DNA of 25,185 bases from Batkoa obscura (taxonomy: Eukaryota; Entomophthoromycota; Entomophthoromycetes; Entomophthorales; Batkoaceae): the NCBI GenBank assembly GCA_030770535.1, contig JASVEC010000253.1:1-25185 (forward strand), in the 5' to 3' direction. Each line of letters begins with the position of its first letter. Within the stretch, counting starts at the first letter, position 1. The translations under genes were made by a program, and so were the position numbers. The notes under the pieces are model-generated. The model saw only the letters and a list, made by a program, of their open reading frames with translations, had not been told where the DNA came from and searched no databases. Below are positions 1 through 9,846 of this stretch, piece after piece.

Positions 1-27
1 AAAAACGATTTAATTAAAAAATTAAAG

Positions 28-1250
28 ATCCTCGTAAAATGCCACCTTTGTTATTAAAATTAAGTGAAATACCACCACAGCCTATTCATTATTTAGGTGT
101 CTCTTATGGATTAACCCCTCAATTAAATAAGTTTTGGAAAAAAAACGGCTTCGTTCCAGTTTATATTAGACAAACTTCAAATGAATTAACTGGGGAACAT
201 ACTTGTGTTATGGTAAAACCATTAAAAGATAGAAAAGATTTAATTACTAAATGTAATAAAAATTGGGATAAAGAGTTTTCAAAAGGTAATAAACAAACAA
301 TAATTATGATATATTGTTTACTAACATTTTTCTTTAGATTTCCATAAACGATTTATTATCTTATTATCTTATCAATTTTCTACATTCCCCTCAATATTAG
401 CTTTAAGTATTATGGAAGCAGCTTATCCATTGAATGAGGAAATTCCAGCAATAACGAAAAAAGAAATTGAATATTGCTTTACTTCATATGATCTAAAAAG
501 ATTAGAATCTTATTCTAATAATTTATTAGATTATCATGTTATTATGGATTTAATTCCTTCTATTGCTGTCAATTATTTTACTCATAAATTACAAGGATGT
601 AAACTATCTGGAGTGCAAGCTTCTATTTTACTCTCTATTGGTTTACAGCATAAAGACATTGAAGTTGTATCCAAAGAATTAAACTTACCAGTTAGTCAAT
701 TATTAGCATTGTTTGCTAAAAGTATCAAAAAATGTTCTATGTATTTTAGAGAAATTTTAACAACTTCTGTAATTGAAGAAAATCCTAATTTACAACCAAA
801 AAGTTTAACAGAAAAAGAAAGTAAAGATGGAAAAAAAGATTTACTGGATGATGCTCAATGGGATGCTTTAGATAATGAAGCTTTAGATCAAGAATTGGAT
901 AATGAGGGTAAACAAAAATTAAATCAACTAAGAGAAAGACAAAAAGAATTTTTAAATGCCATGGATTTAGAAAAGTAAGTTGAATTATTTTATTTGCTCT
1001 ACATAATAAAATACTGATACCAATATTTTATTTTTTCTATTTTAGATATGAAATCAAAGTTGGAGATAATGAACTTAAAGAAGCAGAAAGTAAAGCTAAA
1101 TCAACAGCAAGTGTAGTTTCAATTTCAAAAAAAAGAGATCAAGATAATAAATTTGACGGCTTAGCGAACAAAATTGCTAAAAGTAATACACCTAATCCTC
1201 AAGGTCAACCAAGAAATAAGAATAATAAAAAGGGAAAGAATAGAAAGTAG
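28..1250 (+). CDS. NAT10: RNA cytidine acetyltransferase Kre33/NAT10, C-terminal part (5' end outside window)
   Basis: Acetylates cytidine in 18S rRNA and in some tRNAs in the nucleolus, using acetyl-CoA and ATP; this function is known from the family. Three exons are visible: about 28-285, 338-974 and 1046-1250, with introns of 52 and 71 bases. Joined, they give the end of the acetyltransferase domain, with landmarks PPLLLKL, YLGVSYGLTP, KFWKKNGFVPVYIRQT and LTGEH. These are followed by LLSYQFSTF and the family's C-terminal helical region (SYDLKRLE, DYHVIMDLIP, GLQHK). The protein ends in a lysine/asparagine-rich basic tail typical of the family's nucleolar C terminus. An in-frame TAA lies at 15-17, so the first exon probably starts after the AG at 26-27, with an intron running off the window. 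The ATG at 39 is internal and is not a start. MED31 follows on the same strand 785 bases later. Family assignment is very secure; only the first splice site is uncertain. Confidence 0.95.
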
Positions 1251-1502
1251 AATGGTGAAGAAAAGTGGAGGGAATAAAGGATATGAAATAAAGTTATAGA
1301 GCTATTTTTTATTTACTAATATTTTTTTAATATTTTGTGTGTGTTTTTATGTTGAGTGGTTTTATATTTCGAGTTTTTTAAGAAATTAATGTAATTTTAA
1401 AATGAGTTAAATAATTGATAAGTTAAAAAATAGATAAGGTCATTTCACTGTACACATTTGTACAAAGCTCTCCATTTTTTGCTGTCATATATATACAGCA
1501 TA

Positions 1503-1600
1503 TGGGGATGCATTTTTGTGTTTAAGAATTTAACTAACAATCTTTTCACTCAAACAATGCTTGAAAAATGGAAAAAGTGATGAAATCAAATACATCCTCA
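1503..1600 (+). mobile_element. MITE copy A (98 bp, TA-flanked)
   Basis: Begins TGGGGATG and ends with its near inverted complement CATCCTCA, with TA immediately outside both ends (1501-1502 and 1601-1602). The interior shares the family blocks TTTTTGTGTTTAAGAATTT, CACTCAAA and GAAAAAGTGATGAA with the other copies. It is too short to encode a transposase, so it must be moved by another element's enzyme. TA flanks suggest a Tc1/mariner-type source, but this is inferred. Confidence 0.85.
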
Positions 1601-1686
1601 TATATTAGAAATTTGGATTATGGTTATAATGTGTGTATATAATAAAGACGTTTGTTGGATTAAATTTCAAATTGATTAAATAGGGT

Positions 1687-1755
1687 TGTCTTTTGGTTTA
1701 AGGTCTTTACCACTTTTTAGGCGCTATTGAATTGAAAACTTAGTGGAATTTTTAC
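1687..1755 (-). mobile_element. MITE copy B (degenerate, minus orientation)
   Basis: Read on the minus strand, this matches the central and right part of the family (AGCGC-like core, CTCAAAT-like block, AAAGTGGTAAAGACC-like stretch) with many substitutions. Terminal repeats are no longer clear, so it looks like one of the oldest copies in the window. Confidence 0.55.
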
Positions 1756-1840
1756 AAAAAAACTATGAGTAGATAAACAAATAAATATATTCGTTTTTGA
1801 CTGGATCTGTTTTTTTGGTAATTCCCTTATTTTTAATGTA

Positions 1841-1937
1841 TGTAAATGTATTTTTGTGTTTAAGAATTTTACTCAAATTTTCCGCTCAAATAGTGCTTAA
1901 AAATGGAAAAAGCAATGAAGTCAAAAAAATCCCCTCA
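1841..1937 (+). mobile_element. MITE copy C (97 bp, TA-flanked)
   Basis: Starts TGTAAATG, a mutated form of TGGGGATG, and ends CCCCTCA next to TA. The interior TTTTTGTGTTTAAGAATTTTACT and GCTCAAATAGTGCTTAAAAA match the family. It ends about 100 bases before the MED31 start codon, so it may overlap that promoter. Confidence 0.8.
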
Positions 1938-2034
1938 TATTATTTCTTAAACTCATTTTAATATTTGACTTTTTTTGAATTTTTAAATTTTTGAATTTTA
2001 AAAAAATCCCCTGTTTATTTGTCCATACTATAGT

Positions 2035-2559
2035 ATGAATGCGGAAGAATTACAAATAGATCAACGATTTACCGCGGAATTGGAATTTATTTCTAGTTTA
2101 TCCAATCCTTGGTACATTAATTGTAAGTTAAATTCAATATAATCTTAATAAAATACAAAGAAGAGAAAGTTGATTAATAATTAATAATTTGTTTTAGTTC
2201 TATCTCAACAAGACTATTTTCAAGAAGAAGAATTTATTAATTATTTGGATTATTTATTATATTGGAAACAACAACCTTATTGTCAATATGTTAAGTAAGT
2301 TTTTTGTTTTTTTATTAATCCATTTCCATTATTAATGTTCATCATTATCTTTTACTTTTATAGTTACCCCATCGCATTCTATTTTTTAGATTTGTTGCAA
2401 AATCGCAGTTTTCGGGAATCAATTCATCTTCAAGAAAACGTTGTATTTTTACATGAAAAACAATATTATCATTGGTTATATAATAAAAGAGCAAAATTCA
2501 TTATTCAAGAAATGGACGAAGGAAAAGATATAAAAGAAAGTAAAGAAATATTGGAATAA
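2035..2559 (+). CDS. MED31: Mediator complex subunit 31 (Soh1)
   Basis: A small, highly conserved subunit of the Mediator middle module, acting in the nucleus between activators and RNA polymerase II. Three exons, 2035-2122, 2198-2294 and 2364-2559 (introns 75 and 69 bases), give a 126-residue protein. The family core is plain to read: RFTAELEFISSLSNPWYIN, then FLSQQDYF, FINYLDYLLYWK, YVNYPIAFYFLDLLQ, a short F-R segment, and the closing HWLYNKR. The length is close to the usual 100-130 residues. A charged tail (DEGKDIKESKE) follows the core. The ATG at 2035 is chosen because it opens the only frame that reaches the conserved core. The neighbour downstream is convergent, its stop only 160 bases away. 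No TATA box stands out, as is usual for housekeeping genes. Confidence 0.95.
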
Positions 2560-2719
2560 AAGGACTAATTTATTTTTATTTTTATTTTTTAAGTTTTATT
2601 ATTAAATTTTATTAAAGAAATAAATGTGTACTTTTTTACACAATTCAATATGTATTTCAATATTAGCTTAAGTTTTGATTCGCCTTTCAACTACTGCTCA
2701 TTATCAAATCAAAATGAAA

Positions 2720-4025
2720 TTACTCGGGATGCATCAACTCATACATCAATAAATTTAAATTTTCCAAAGGATTACTTAATGTCGTTGTAGTTAAATTTAT
2801 CGTATTTAGAAGCTAAAAATTCATGTAAATAAATTAATAAGGATCAAAAATTAAATTACCTGTTCAACATTTTTATTAAATAAAAAAGTAGCTGTTTGAA
2901 AATCTTTTGGATTAATTTTCCTTTTTAGGTATAAGGGAAAGCTGAAATTAAAATTAAAAATTAGTTTCTTATCATGTGTTGTATGAATAGATACTTACAC
3001 CTGAATACCTTCTAATATCAATGGGTTCGTGATCGTTGTCTCTGAGCCAAAAGCTGTGATGGGAAAACATAAATCCACATTTAAATACATAGCTAAACAA
3101 TTAACTAATTGGGCTAAATAACCCAACGCAATATTTAAGTTTTGATGGTTCACTTCTTTTATGACACAACAAGGGTAAGCAAAGTGATTAAAATATATAA
3201 CTTTTAAATAATATTATGACTATTTCTATATTGAAATTTTACTATAAAGTTATATAAAGTATATTTACCTGAATCTAAAGGCAGCTTGATAGTGATGTCT
3301 CGTATCGTATATGTGTTTGTCAAGTCAAGACACTGCAAATGTTAAGGATTATGTGGGTTTGATAAAAAGAGTATGTGAAGGCTTACTTTTTCTATGGGAA
3401 AAATCGAGTGTAACTCATTAATTAAACTTTTCCTCCTTTGTTTTAACATTCTAATTTGGTCTAAGTTTAATATACTATTTTTAAAAAATAATAATATTCA
3501 TTAGTTTAATAAATAAAATCATATATAAAAATTACTGAGTTTGTTCTAAGACAATGTTTTGATCCGATAAATTAAAACGATGTTTATTTAACAGTGTTTT
3601 GTTCCTATCCAAAGCTTCTTTTTTTATTTGATTTTTTTCGATCAATTTTTCCTTATGTTCACTTTGTTTTTCAATCTCTTGGATTACTTTTAATATACTT
3701 TCTTTCTTTTGATCAATCCCTTGTTTTATCCTGGAGATTGAATCCTATATGTATATTCTTAAATTTAATTGTTAACAATTTACTCATCTTTTTAAATTAC
3801 CAATAATTTTAACTGTTTTAAATCAATTATATTATCTTCTAATAATACTTGTTGAACTTCTTTTTCTTTTTGTAGCATACTTTTACTCAACTTAATAACT
3901 AGTTTAATAAAATGTAAAGATAAAATAAATTACTTTAAAGCATCTTCTAAGGAATAAGAAACACTATCATGACCCATCGTTACTGGTTTAAAATATTTTA
4001 GTTGTGCCTTTTGTTTTGAATTCAT
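2720..4025 (-). CDS. ATG14/UVRAG (Vps38)-family protein, 8 exons
   Basis: Probable accessory subunit of the class III PI3-kinase (Vps34-Vps15-Beclin1/Atg6) complex used in autophagy or endosomal sorting. Exons on the minus strand: 4025-3934, 3885-3801, 3744-3536, 3474-3387, 3332-3269, 3200-2999, 2941-2860 and 2812-2720. These join in frame to 304 residues. About residues 30-130 are charged coiled coil (IKQGIDQKKESILKVIQEIE). Next come RRKSLINELHSIFPIEK, a family hallmark, then ITIKLPL, the BARA-like block ALGYLAQLVNCLAMYLNV with FPI, and FPLYLKRK...FLFNKNVEQ near the end. I see neither the N-terminal C2 domain of animal UVRAG nor the cysteine pairs of Atg14, so I cannot decide between the two branches. 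The acceptor of exon 2 could also be six bases later (3879). It is divergent from V-ATPase subunit E and convergent with MED31. Confidence 0.85.
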
Positions 4026-4500
4026 TTTATTATTATAATAAATAATTTTATTGAAAAAGTGAGTTCATTAAAATTGTAATTATTGACAAGCGTAATTATT
4101 GCAGAAAGTAGAATTTATGCTCTTTTCTGATAAGAATTATTTAGCGGGAATAAAAATTTATTATTATTATTACCAAAAAAACAAAAAAGCATTAATTTAT
4201 AATATTTGAATATTAGATTAAGTTCATATAGTTAAATTGTTCCATATAAAAACAGCTTTAGGTATATAGAAAATAAAGCTAACACTCTAATAACATAATA
4301 ATACGTAATAACTCAAGTTTAAATTCCAATAACTACTAACTGATTAATTCTCCACTCATAAAAAGAACGCAAAAAATAATCCACTAATCCATGATTTCAT
4401 TTGCTAAAATTACGTAGAAACTGAAAACTCAATTGAAGGTGGCAACTAATTAAAAAAAGATAGATTTCATTTTTTTTTAAAAACAGATAAACTTTATAAA
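4026..4500. promoter_or_regulatory. shared divergent promoter region, ATG14/UVRAG-like and V-ATPase E
   Basis: These 475 bases separate two head-to-head start codons and must hold both promoters. The sequence is AT-rich with several A-tracts. I see no convincing TATA box at a fixed distance, no repeat element and no open frame. Confidence 0.5.
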
Positions 4501-5544
4501 ATGGCTTCAACTCGTGCTTTAAATGATGAAGAAGTATACGCTGAAATGAGAAAGATGGTGAGTTTAATTATTATATTGAGAAGATCTAGGGATTAAAATT
4601 TGATTTTAGATTGCTTTCATTAAACAAGAAGCCTTAGAAAAAGCTAGAGAAATTAAAGTTAAGGTAGATTTTATCAAAATTTTTAAACAAGGGATGTTAA
4701 TTTCTATTTTTAAGGCCGATGAAGAATTCAATATCGAAAAGGTAAATACTTTTGTTTGAAAATAAGAGCCGTAATTAATCTTTTTATTTAGGCCAAAATT
4801 GTACGTCAAGAGTCAATTAATATTGAGTCTGTATTTGAGCGTAAAACCAAACAAGTAGAAGTTGAAAAGATTATGTAAGCAATAGAAAAAGTTGATTAAA
4901 AAGTTAATAATGAATTAATTCAATTAGCGCTAAGTCCACTTTAACAAACAAATCACGTCTTGAAGTATTAGGGGAAAGACAAAGTTTACTTAATGAACTT
5001 TTTGAAACCGCTGGTGAAAAACTTAAAGCTATACCACAAGATAAAGAAAAATATACAGCTTTTTTAAATGACCTGGTTTTACAAGTAAGCTTTATTATTT
5101 TCAATAGCTTATAAATTGATTATTAAAATTTAGGGTTTCTATCAACTCATGGAAGAAAATGTAACCATTGCTTGTCGTGAAAGTGATGTTGATTTAGTCA
5201 AACAAGCTTCTGAACATGCTTCTAAGATCTTTGAAGAACAATTTAACTACCCTGTTAAAGTTGAAATTGATAGCCATTATTTACCAGCTGACAGGTAACT
5301 TTTATAGATAAAATATATAATAATTATATTAAATTATTTTTCAGTAATGGTGGTATCATCTTATCATGCCTTAATGGCAGAATCAAAGTTGAAAATACTT
5401 TAGAATCTCGTTTAGAACAATTAAAAGAACAAGTAAGTTTATTTTTTTTTGTAAGCCAACTTTGTTAATTTAACTGCTTAGATGTTACCTCAAATCCGTT
5501 ACTCTTTGTTTGGTCCTTCCCCAAATCGTAAATTCTATAACTAA
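4501..5544 (+). CDS. VMA4: V-type proton ATPase subunit E, 8 exons
   Basis: Peripheral-stalk subunit of the V1 sector, which with subunit G holds the catalytic head still during ATP-driven proton pumping at vacuole and endosome membranes. Exons 4501-4557, 4610-4663, 4715-4741, 4792-4874, 4928-5084, 5134-5294, 5345-5432 and 5482-5544 join to 229 residues, the normal family size (226-233). The N-terminal half is the long charged helix (IAFIKQEALEKAREIKVK, ADEEFNIEK). The C-terminal globular part carries LNDLVLQGFYQLMEENVTI, the GGIILSCLNGRIKVENTLESRL motif, and the family ending LFGPSPNRKFYN. All seven introns are 49-53 bases with GTAAG/GTGAG-like donors and TTAG/CAG acceptors; exon 3 is only 27 bases. 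The gene is convergent with the IF3 gene downstream. Confidence 0.97.
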
Positions 5545-5753
5545 TACACTTTATTAAATGGGTTTTCTATATCATTAAGTTTTATTTGATTTTACTTTCC
5601 AAGTAAACAGATTTATTTTAATTGAAGTCTTTTTTAATTAATATAGAGAATAATAAATCTAACAAGTAAAAGGTTATTTTTATATTGAAAAAATGATATG
5701 TACAAATTATCCAAGTATAAAAAATGAAATATTTAAATTAAAATGATAACAAT

Positions 5754-6461
5754 CTATAATTCTTCTTTATTTCCTTTAACTTTCTCCTTAGTTTTTTCCT
5801 TTTTAAGTTTAAATGTAACATAGCCTTCACCTTCGACAATACTTGGAGGTTTATGGGTAGCAGCGATGGGTTCTAACAAATCACAAACTTTAGCTAAATA
5901 CTCTTTAACCCTTGGTTCTTCCAGCTTTAATTTTTTCTTATTTCTTGTGGATCCAGACACTTGAAACTGAGCTAAATTCCCTTTTTGAAGGCATTTTTTA
6001 GCCAAATTAACTTTGGTATTAAGATCATGCTCACCAATTAATATGGATAATTTGAATTCTTTAAGTGAAATACTATTTTGTTTTTTATTTGCTTGCAATT
6101 GTTTTTCTCTTTCATATAATTGTTTAATATTATAAATTCGACAGATTGGATTTTCAGAGTTGTCTAATTGCATTAATACATGGGTAGTTAAATCCATTTC
6201 TTTCAATATTTTCCATACTGGTTTGACACCTTGTTTTTGTCCTTCAGCATCAATAAGCTGTACATATTTACTTTGTATTTCCTGATTTCGTGGTCTTCTA
6301 CCTTCTTTTTGTTTCTTTTGAACCGGCTTATCTGGCGTTGTATACGTCAAAAAGCCCCTATTTGTCTCCTGTTGAAGTGAATTAATCGCTAGCTGGTTTA
6401 GCCTTGGATAAAAGTTAAGTAATGAATTTGCTTGCTTGAAGGCTGCTATTAAAGATCTCAT
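5754..6461 (-). CDS. MTIF3: translation initiation factor IF-3, mitochondrial
   Basis: A 235-residue, intronless gene. Bacterial-type IF3 binds the small ribosomal subunit and prevents early subunit joining; the eukaryotic nuclear copy serves mitochondrial translation. Residues 1-45 are basic and hydroxylated without acids at the very start (MRSLIAAFKQ), as expected for an import presequence. The N domain follows, with NQEI at 59-62, VQLIDAEG at 67-74 and CRIYNIKQLYE at 107-116. A lysine-rich linker comes next, then the C domain with LKEFKLSILIGEHDLNTKV at 133-151 and LQKG at 158-161. The C-terminal tail is lysine-rich. Length is in the usual range for mitochondrial forms. It implies a mitochondrion with its own genome, which argues against an anaerobic or microsporidian host. 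Confidence 0.92.
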   Translation of the reverse strand: MRSLIAAFKQANSLLNFYPRLNQLAINSLQQETNRGFLTYTTPDKPVQKKQKEGRRPRNQEIQSKYVQLIDAEGQKQGVKPVWKILKEMDLTTHVLMQLDNSENPICRIYNIKQLYEREKQLQANKKQNSISLKEFKLSILIGEHDLNTKVNLAKKCLQKGNLAQFQVSGSTRNKKKLKLEEPRVKEYLAKVCDLLEPIAATHKPPSIVEGEGYVTFKLKKEKTKEKVKGNKEEL

Positions 6462-6648
6462 TTATTGTTAAAAAAAGTTTGAGCTTGTCAATATATTTTT
6501 GTTAGTTGCTTATACTTTGAGTTTTATTGGCTATAAAAGTGGGTGACTAAAATTTTTAAATAATCAGATAAAAATGAAAATTTCATAAGTGACACGTATA
6601 TCAAGGGAAAAAATTCACATAATTAAGATACATGTATTAAATTTTATT

Positions 6649-7482
6649 TTAAACTAAATGTTTTGAAAAGAAAGTGGCTGTAATATTGATAGCATCAGTA
6701 GTAAGCTTACGATTTTCTTCATTTGTAAAGTCACCTCTAGCAGCTGCAAACCCATGGAAAGTTTGAGTAAACTCATGTTTTTCAGATTGAGTGAGGGCTG
6801 AAGGTTTAATTTGATCAAAGAAAGGAATCTATAAAATATGTTATATATATTATCATGAATCAATAATTCAAATTTACGATTTCGGATTCATCTTTAGTGG
6901 GGATAAATAAAAATGGATAATTGATTTCTTTAAAATCTTGCTCAGTGAGAGCAGCTGGATGGAGAGCGGCACCAGCTTTAAAAATAGGCTTAGAAAGCTT
7001 AAGAGCTTCAACTACCATTTTGCCGCCCCAACAAAATCCAATAATACCAGTTTGATCTTTTTCAGTGTCAATATTAAAGTGTTTAATTAAAACTTGTAAG
7101 TCTTTATAAACCCTATTTTCCCAATTGTTATCAACAAACCCCCATTGTTTAAGCTCTTGATAACTAATTAACAACAAATAAATAAATGTTACTTTGGTAT
7201 TATAATAAACAGTTACTTTTTAGGTGGAAAATTATCTAAAGACCAAGGTTTTCCACGGAAAAAATCAGGAACGATTACTCTGTAACCAGCTTGGGATAAA
7301 AGATCTACGAATTGAAGGGTGTTGTTATGGAACCCAAAGATATCATAGCAACAAAAGATGGTTTTTTTATGCTCTTCTCCAATGATGTAGTATTCGAAAT
7401 CTTCTACCTTGGCTTTATTTCCCTTTGGTTCATAGTTTGAAACTACAGGTGGCAAAGTACAACATGCTTTTGGAATTGACAT
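6649..7482 (-). CDS. dienelactone hydrolase family protein (alpha/beta hydrolase), 3 exons
   Basis: Exons 7482-7217, 7163-6878 and 6828-6649 join to 243 residues, with introns of 53 and 49 bases. It is a cytosolic alpha/beta hydrolase of the dienelactone-hydrolase family, whose members open lactone or ester bonds with a cysteine nucleophile. The triad is visible: Cys133 in GFCWGGKM, Asp180 in IPTKDES and His209 in FHGFAAARG. Upstream are the family's CYDIFGF (45-51) and YRVIVPDFFRGKPW (67-80). Length and motif order are those of the widespread fungal DLH-like proteins, for which the true substrate is mostly unknown, so I give no pathway. It lies 187 bases downstream of the IF3 start on the same strand and has its own TATA box. 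Confidence 0.93.
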
Positions 7483-7531
7483 TTTTTGTATTAAAAGTTA
7501 AATTATTGAAATATAAATTCACAAATCGAGT

Positions 7532-7538
7532 TTTTATA
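7532..7538 (-). promoter_or_regulatory. TATA box of the dienelactone-hydrolase gene
   Basis: TATAAAA on the minus strand, 50 bases before the ATG and within GTATAAAAAC. The same spacing class occurs at several other genes here. In such AT-rich DNA a single match means little; the support is the repeated geometry. Confidence 0.5.
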
Positions 7539-7769
7539 CTGCTTTTGGGATGATGTCATTCATTAATCATTCCTCACTAAGATCTTTGAAAGGATTCTAT
7601 TAACAAAATCGATTTATCTTTAGAAAGATGTATTAATAATATACAGTTATTTAAATGTATTAAAAAATCTTAGTATATCACACCTACACTATATTATGTA
7701 TGGAAACTAAAACTTAGAAGGACAAAAAGGGTACTAAGAGTATCCATGTAATAAAACTCTATTTTTTAT

Positions 7770-8630
7770 TTAATCAAAAAGATTAGCTGGTACTTTGGAA
7801 TCAATATAAGAAGGTAGTGGAATATTTAAAGCTTTTAAAGTGATAGCAAAGATGTCCATATTACGTACAGTATTAGAAGGCAATTGTTTTGGAGAAATAC
7901 CAGGACCAGAAGCACCAAATAGGATTTGAGTTTCTTGGAGAGTATTACCACCATGGCTAGTCCCGATACCGCCATGATCAGCGGTGACTAAAATTAAGGT
8001 AGATTCAAGTAGTTGAGTTTCTTGAAGCTTGTGGACAATCTTACCAATATAGCTATCGATTAATTTATATTTAGCTATATATTCTTTACCCATCCATCCT
8101 TTCCCATGCCCAGTATTATCAATATCACTAAAATCAACAAACATGAATTTAGCTTCTTTTCCGTAGTTACTGATAAAGTCTAAAGTTGGAGCAACAATAT
8201 TATCATCGTTGTCAGTAACTTTAGTCAACTTTAAGCCTTCTTCAGTAAGTCCTTTATTCAAAGGAGTCCAAGAAACAATAGAAGCAATAGTAGCGTTAGC
8301 ATCAAAATTTAAGATAGTTTTAAAGATAGTAGGGTATTCTTTCTTGTTGTAGTAGTGATCATTGATATTACTATTAGTAACCCCATGCTTATTAGGATTA
8401 ACTCCGGTTAACATAGAGCCCCAATTTTGTCCAGACCAGGTTGGCTTCATAGCTTGAGCAAAGTTAGTATAAGCACCAGAAGCAAACAATTTTTTGATAT
8501 TAGGTGTATCGATTTCTTTATAAAAATTACCAGCTCCATCTAAACCAATGAAGACTACTCTTTCAATATCTTGACTGTTGATGGAATCTAAGCATAATAA
8601 ACCGGAAACTAGTAAGCTAAACACTTTCAT
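7770..8630 (-). CDS. secreted type I phosphodiesterase / nucleotide pyrophosphatase-like (alkaline phosphatase superfamily)
   Basis: An intronless gene of 286 residues. Residues 1-19 are a signal peptide (MKVFSLLVSGLLCLDSINS), so the product is exported. The alkaline-phosphatase-superfamily fold is recognised from IGLDGAG (metal ligand Asp31), the nucleophile segment KPTWSGQNWGSMLTG (Ser66 in the nucleophile position), FVDFSDIDNTGHGKG (Asp171, His175), TADHGG (Asp218, His219) and SHGG (His226). Together these are the two-zinc site ligands. Length is short for animal ENPPs (which are 400-900) but normal for compact microbial phosphodiesterases. The substrate (nucleotide, phospholipid head group or other phosphodiester) cannot be told from sequence. 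A second, 5'-broken copy lies 2.7 kb upstream on the same strand. Confidence 0.9.
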   Translation of the reverse strand: MKVFSLLVSGLLCLDSINSQDIERVVFIGLDGAGNFYKEIDTPNIKKLFASGAYTNFAQAMKPTWSGQNWGSMLTGVNPNKHGVTNSNINDHYYNKKEYPTIFKTILNFDANATIASIVSWTPLNKGLTEEGLKLTKVTDNDDNIVAPTLDFISNYGKEAKFMFVDFSDIDNTGHGKGWMGKEYIAKYKLIDSYIGKIVHKLQETQLLESTLILVTADHGGIGTSHGGNTLQETQILFGASGPGISPKQLPSNTVRNMDIFAITLKALNIPLPSYIDSKVPANLFD

Positions 8631-8695
8631 TTTTTAGTAATTGTTTTAATAAAACTTTTGATTGTTGTTAATTGTAAGCCTACTTCCATTTACCT

Positions 8696-8703
8696 CTTTT
8701 ATA
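8696..8703 (-). promoter_or_regulatory. TATA box of the phosphodiesterase gene
   Basis: TATAAAAG on the minus strand, 66 bases before the ATG. The duplicate gene keeps the same box with the same following GAGG, so it survived while the surrounding leader diverged. Confidence 0.6.
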
Positions 8704-9008
8704 TCTATTAAACTACACGTGGGATGTTAGCTATATTCTTATAGTATAATAATATTGCTATTGTACAATTTTATTTTTAAAGTATTGTAATTGCTATTTC
8801 CATTGTTTTAATTACAACAAGCCCCTCATCTTGCAGTTTATTCTTAAATGATGTAAAGTTTAATAAAGTTTTTTATTTTTCAAAATTTAATCGTTTTTGG
8901 TAAAACAAAATATAATTTTGATAGTAGTTGAATTTTACATTTTTACTATACTATTTCTTCACTCTTTTCTAACATACATCGAAATAGTATATAGTCAATG
9001 TTATTTAT

Positions 9009-9068
9009 TAAGAAAAATAAAAAATAAAAAAACAAAAATAAAAATAAAAATAAAAAATAAAAATAAGA
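9009..9068. repeat. AAAAAT-type simple repeat
   Basis: About 60 bases of AAAATAAAAATAAAA-type low-complexity repeat with slightly irregular units. It lies in the flank upstream of the phosphodiesterase gene, and the aligned part of the duplicate flank lacks it. Open frames across it are artefacts of composition. Confidence 0.85.
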
Positions 9069-9114
9069 ATAGCATTTAGTGACCCAACAAATTAGATTCT
9101 TGATTTTCATCATA

Positions 9115-9212
9115 TGGGGATGTATTTTTGTGTCTAAGAATTTTACAATAACTTTTCCACTCAAATAGCGCTTAAAAAATAGAAAAAGCGATGAAGCTAA
9201 AAAACATCACCG
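9115..9212 (+). mobile_element. MITE copy D (98 bp, TA-flanked, with an empty-site counterpart)
   Basis: Begins TGGGGATGT, ends ACATCACCG, with TA at 9113-9114 and 9213-9214. The paralogous flank at 11756-11770 reads TTTTCATCATATGG without the element, whereas here TTTTCATCATA is followed by the element and then TATG. This is the best evidence in the window for a TA target-site duplication. Confidence 0.88.
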
Positions 9213-9752
9213 TATGCTAAAAAACCAAACTATATAATCATGAGGTTTGTGTAAGTATTCTAACTAGAAGTTTAGTAAAGAACCCAACTATATTACACTA
9301 AACGGAAATTACAAAAGCATAAATTGAGCATATCATTTGATTGTACTTTGTTTTTATTTATTCTGTTTTCTTTTTTTGATATGTTTCTAATTGATAGTTT
9401 ATAAGAAAGGAATATCATGTCTATTTTAATAATGGTTTAATTTGATAGCTTTGATGAATAATAATTAGTATAATTCGCTTTTTGTTAGATGATAATAGCA
9501 CATTTTAGGGGTAATCCTTTATGCTAATTAAATTTCAATTTCAATTTATTTGTAGATTTATACGACTTCATCAATACCTCCTTAGAGGTACAATAAAGAT
9601 AGTTGATAGTAAATAAATCTTTTAGATTTTCGAAGAGCATTAAAAAAATTGTATACTCTAATTACACCTGATTTTCTCGCCGATGCTTTTGTTCTGTAAA
9701 GTAAATAATTTCATAACAAACTTCTGAAATTTTTAGGGCACTTGCAATTACA

Positions 9753-9846
9753 TGTGAGTGTTTTTTTTGATTTCACTTTTCTATTTTTAAGCGTTATTTG
9801 TGTGGAAAGATTGTTAACAAAATTCCTAAGCAAAAAAATAATCCAT
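9753..9846 (-). mobile_element. MITE copy E (minus orientation, diverged ends)
   Basis: Plus-strand reading is TGTGAGTG, a T-run, TGATTTCACTTTTCTATTTTTAAGCG, TGTGTGGAAAG, then AACAAAATTC, the family in reverse. The right end is worn and I place it to within a few bases only. Confidence 0.7.

Larger units (their letters stand above)
1251..2034. other. intergenic region between NAT10 and MED31, with a cluster of MITE copies
   Basis: No coding sequence is recognised. The stretch holds three copies of the window's 98-bp inverted-repeat element: 1503-1600 plus, about 1687-1755 minus and degenerate, 1841-1937 plus. Poly-A/T-rich DNA lies around them. This is the only repeat cluster inside the otherwise compact housekeeping block. 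The MED31 promoter must lie in the last hundred bases. Confidence 0.7.
7740..9560 (-). repeat. tandem segmental duplication, unit 1 (phosphodiesterase plus upstream flank)
   Basis: The gene and roughly 900 bases upstream match unit 2 (about 10440-12090) in the same orientation. The coding body is almost identical. The flanks are recognisably related but strongly diverged, for example TTTGTGTAAGTATT near 9246 against TTTGTATAAGTATT near 11800, and AATTAGTATAATT near 9462 against the same string near 12010. Outer limits are approximate because they fade by divergence. Confidence 0.7.

Noticed and set aside
412-978. Separate 188-codon gene starting at 412
   Set aside because: The sequence before 412 continues the NAT10 family in frame back to the acceptor at 337, so this Met is internal.
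2335-2363. ATG at 2335 as the start of a 74-codon gene
   Set aside because: This is the tail of a MED31 intron; the conserved protein begins at 2035 and enters this exon at 2364.
3594-3806. 70-codon plus-strand open frame
   Set aside because: It is antisense to exons 2-3 of the ATG14/UVRAG-like gene and its hydrophobic look comes from the A-rich coiled-coil codons opposite.
4606-5104. Two minus-strand frames of about 66 codons
   Set aside because: Both are antisense to V-ATPase subunit E exons, which match the family throughout.
6654-6863. 69-codon minus-strand frame
   Set aside because: It is an out-of-frame reading of exon 3 of the dienelactone hydrolase plus its intron.
8897-9164. Open frames on both strands around the AAAAAT repeat
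   Set aside because: They consist of simple repeat and MITE D sequence with no protein-like character.
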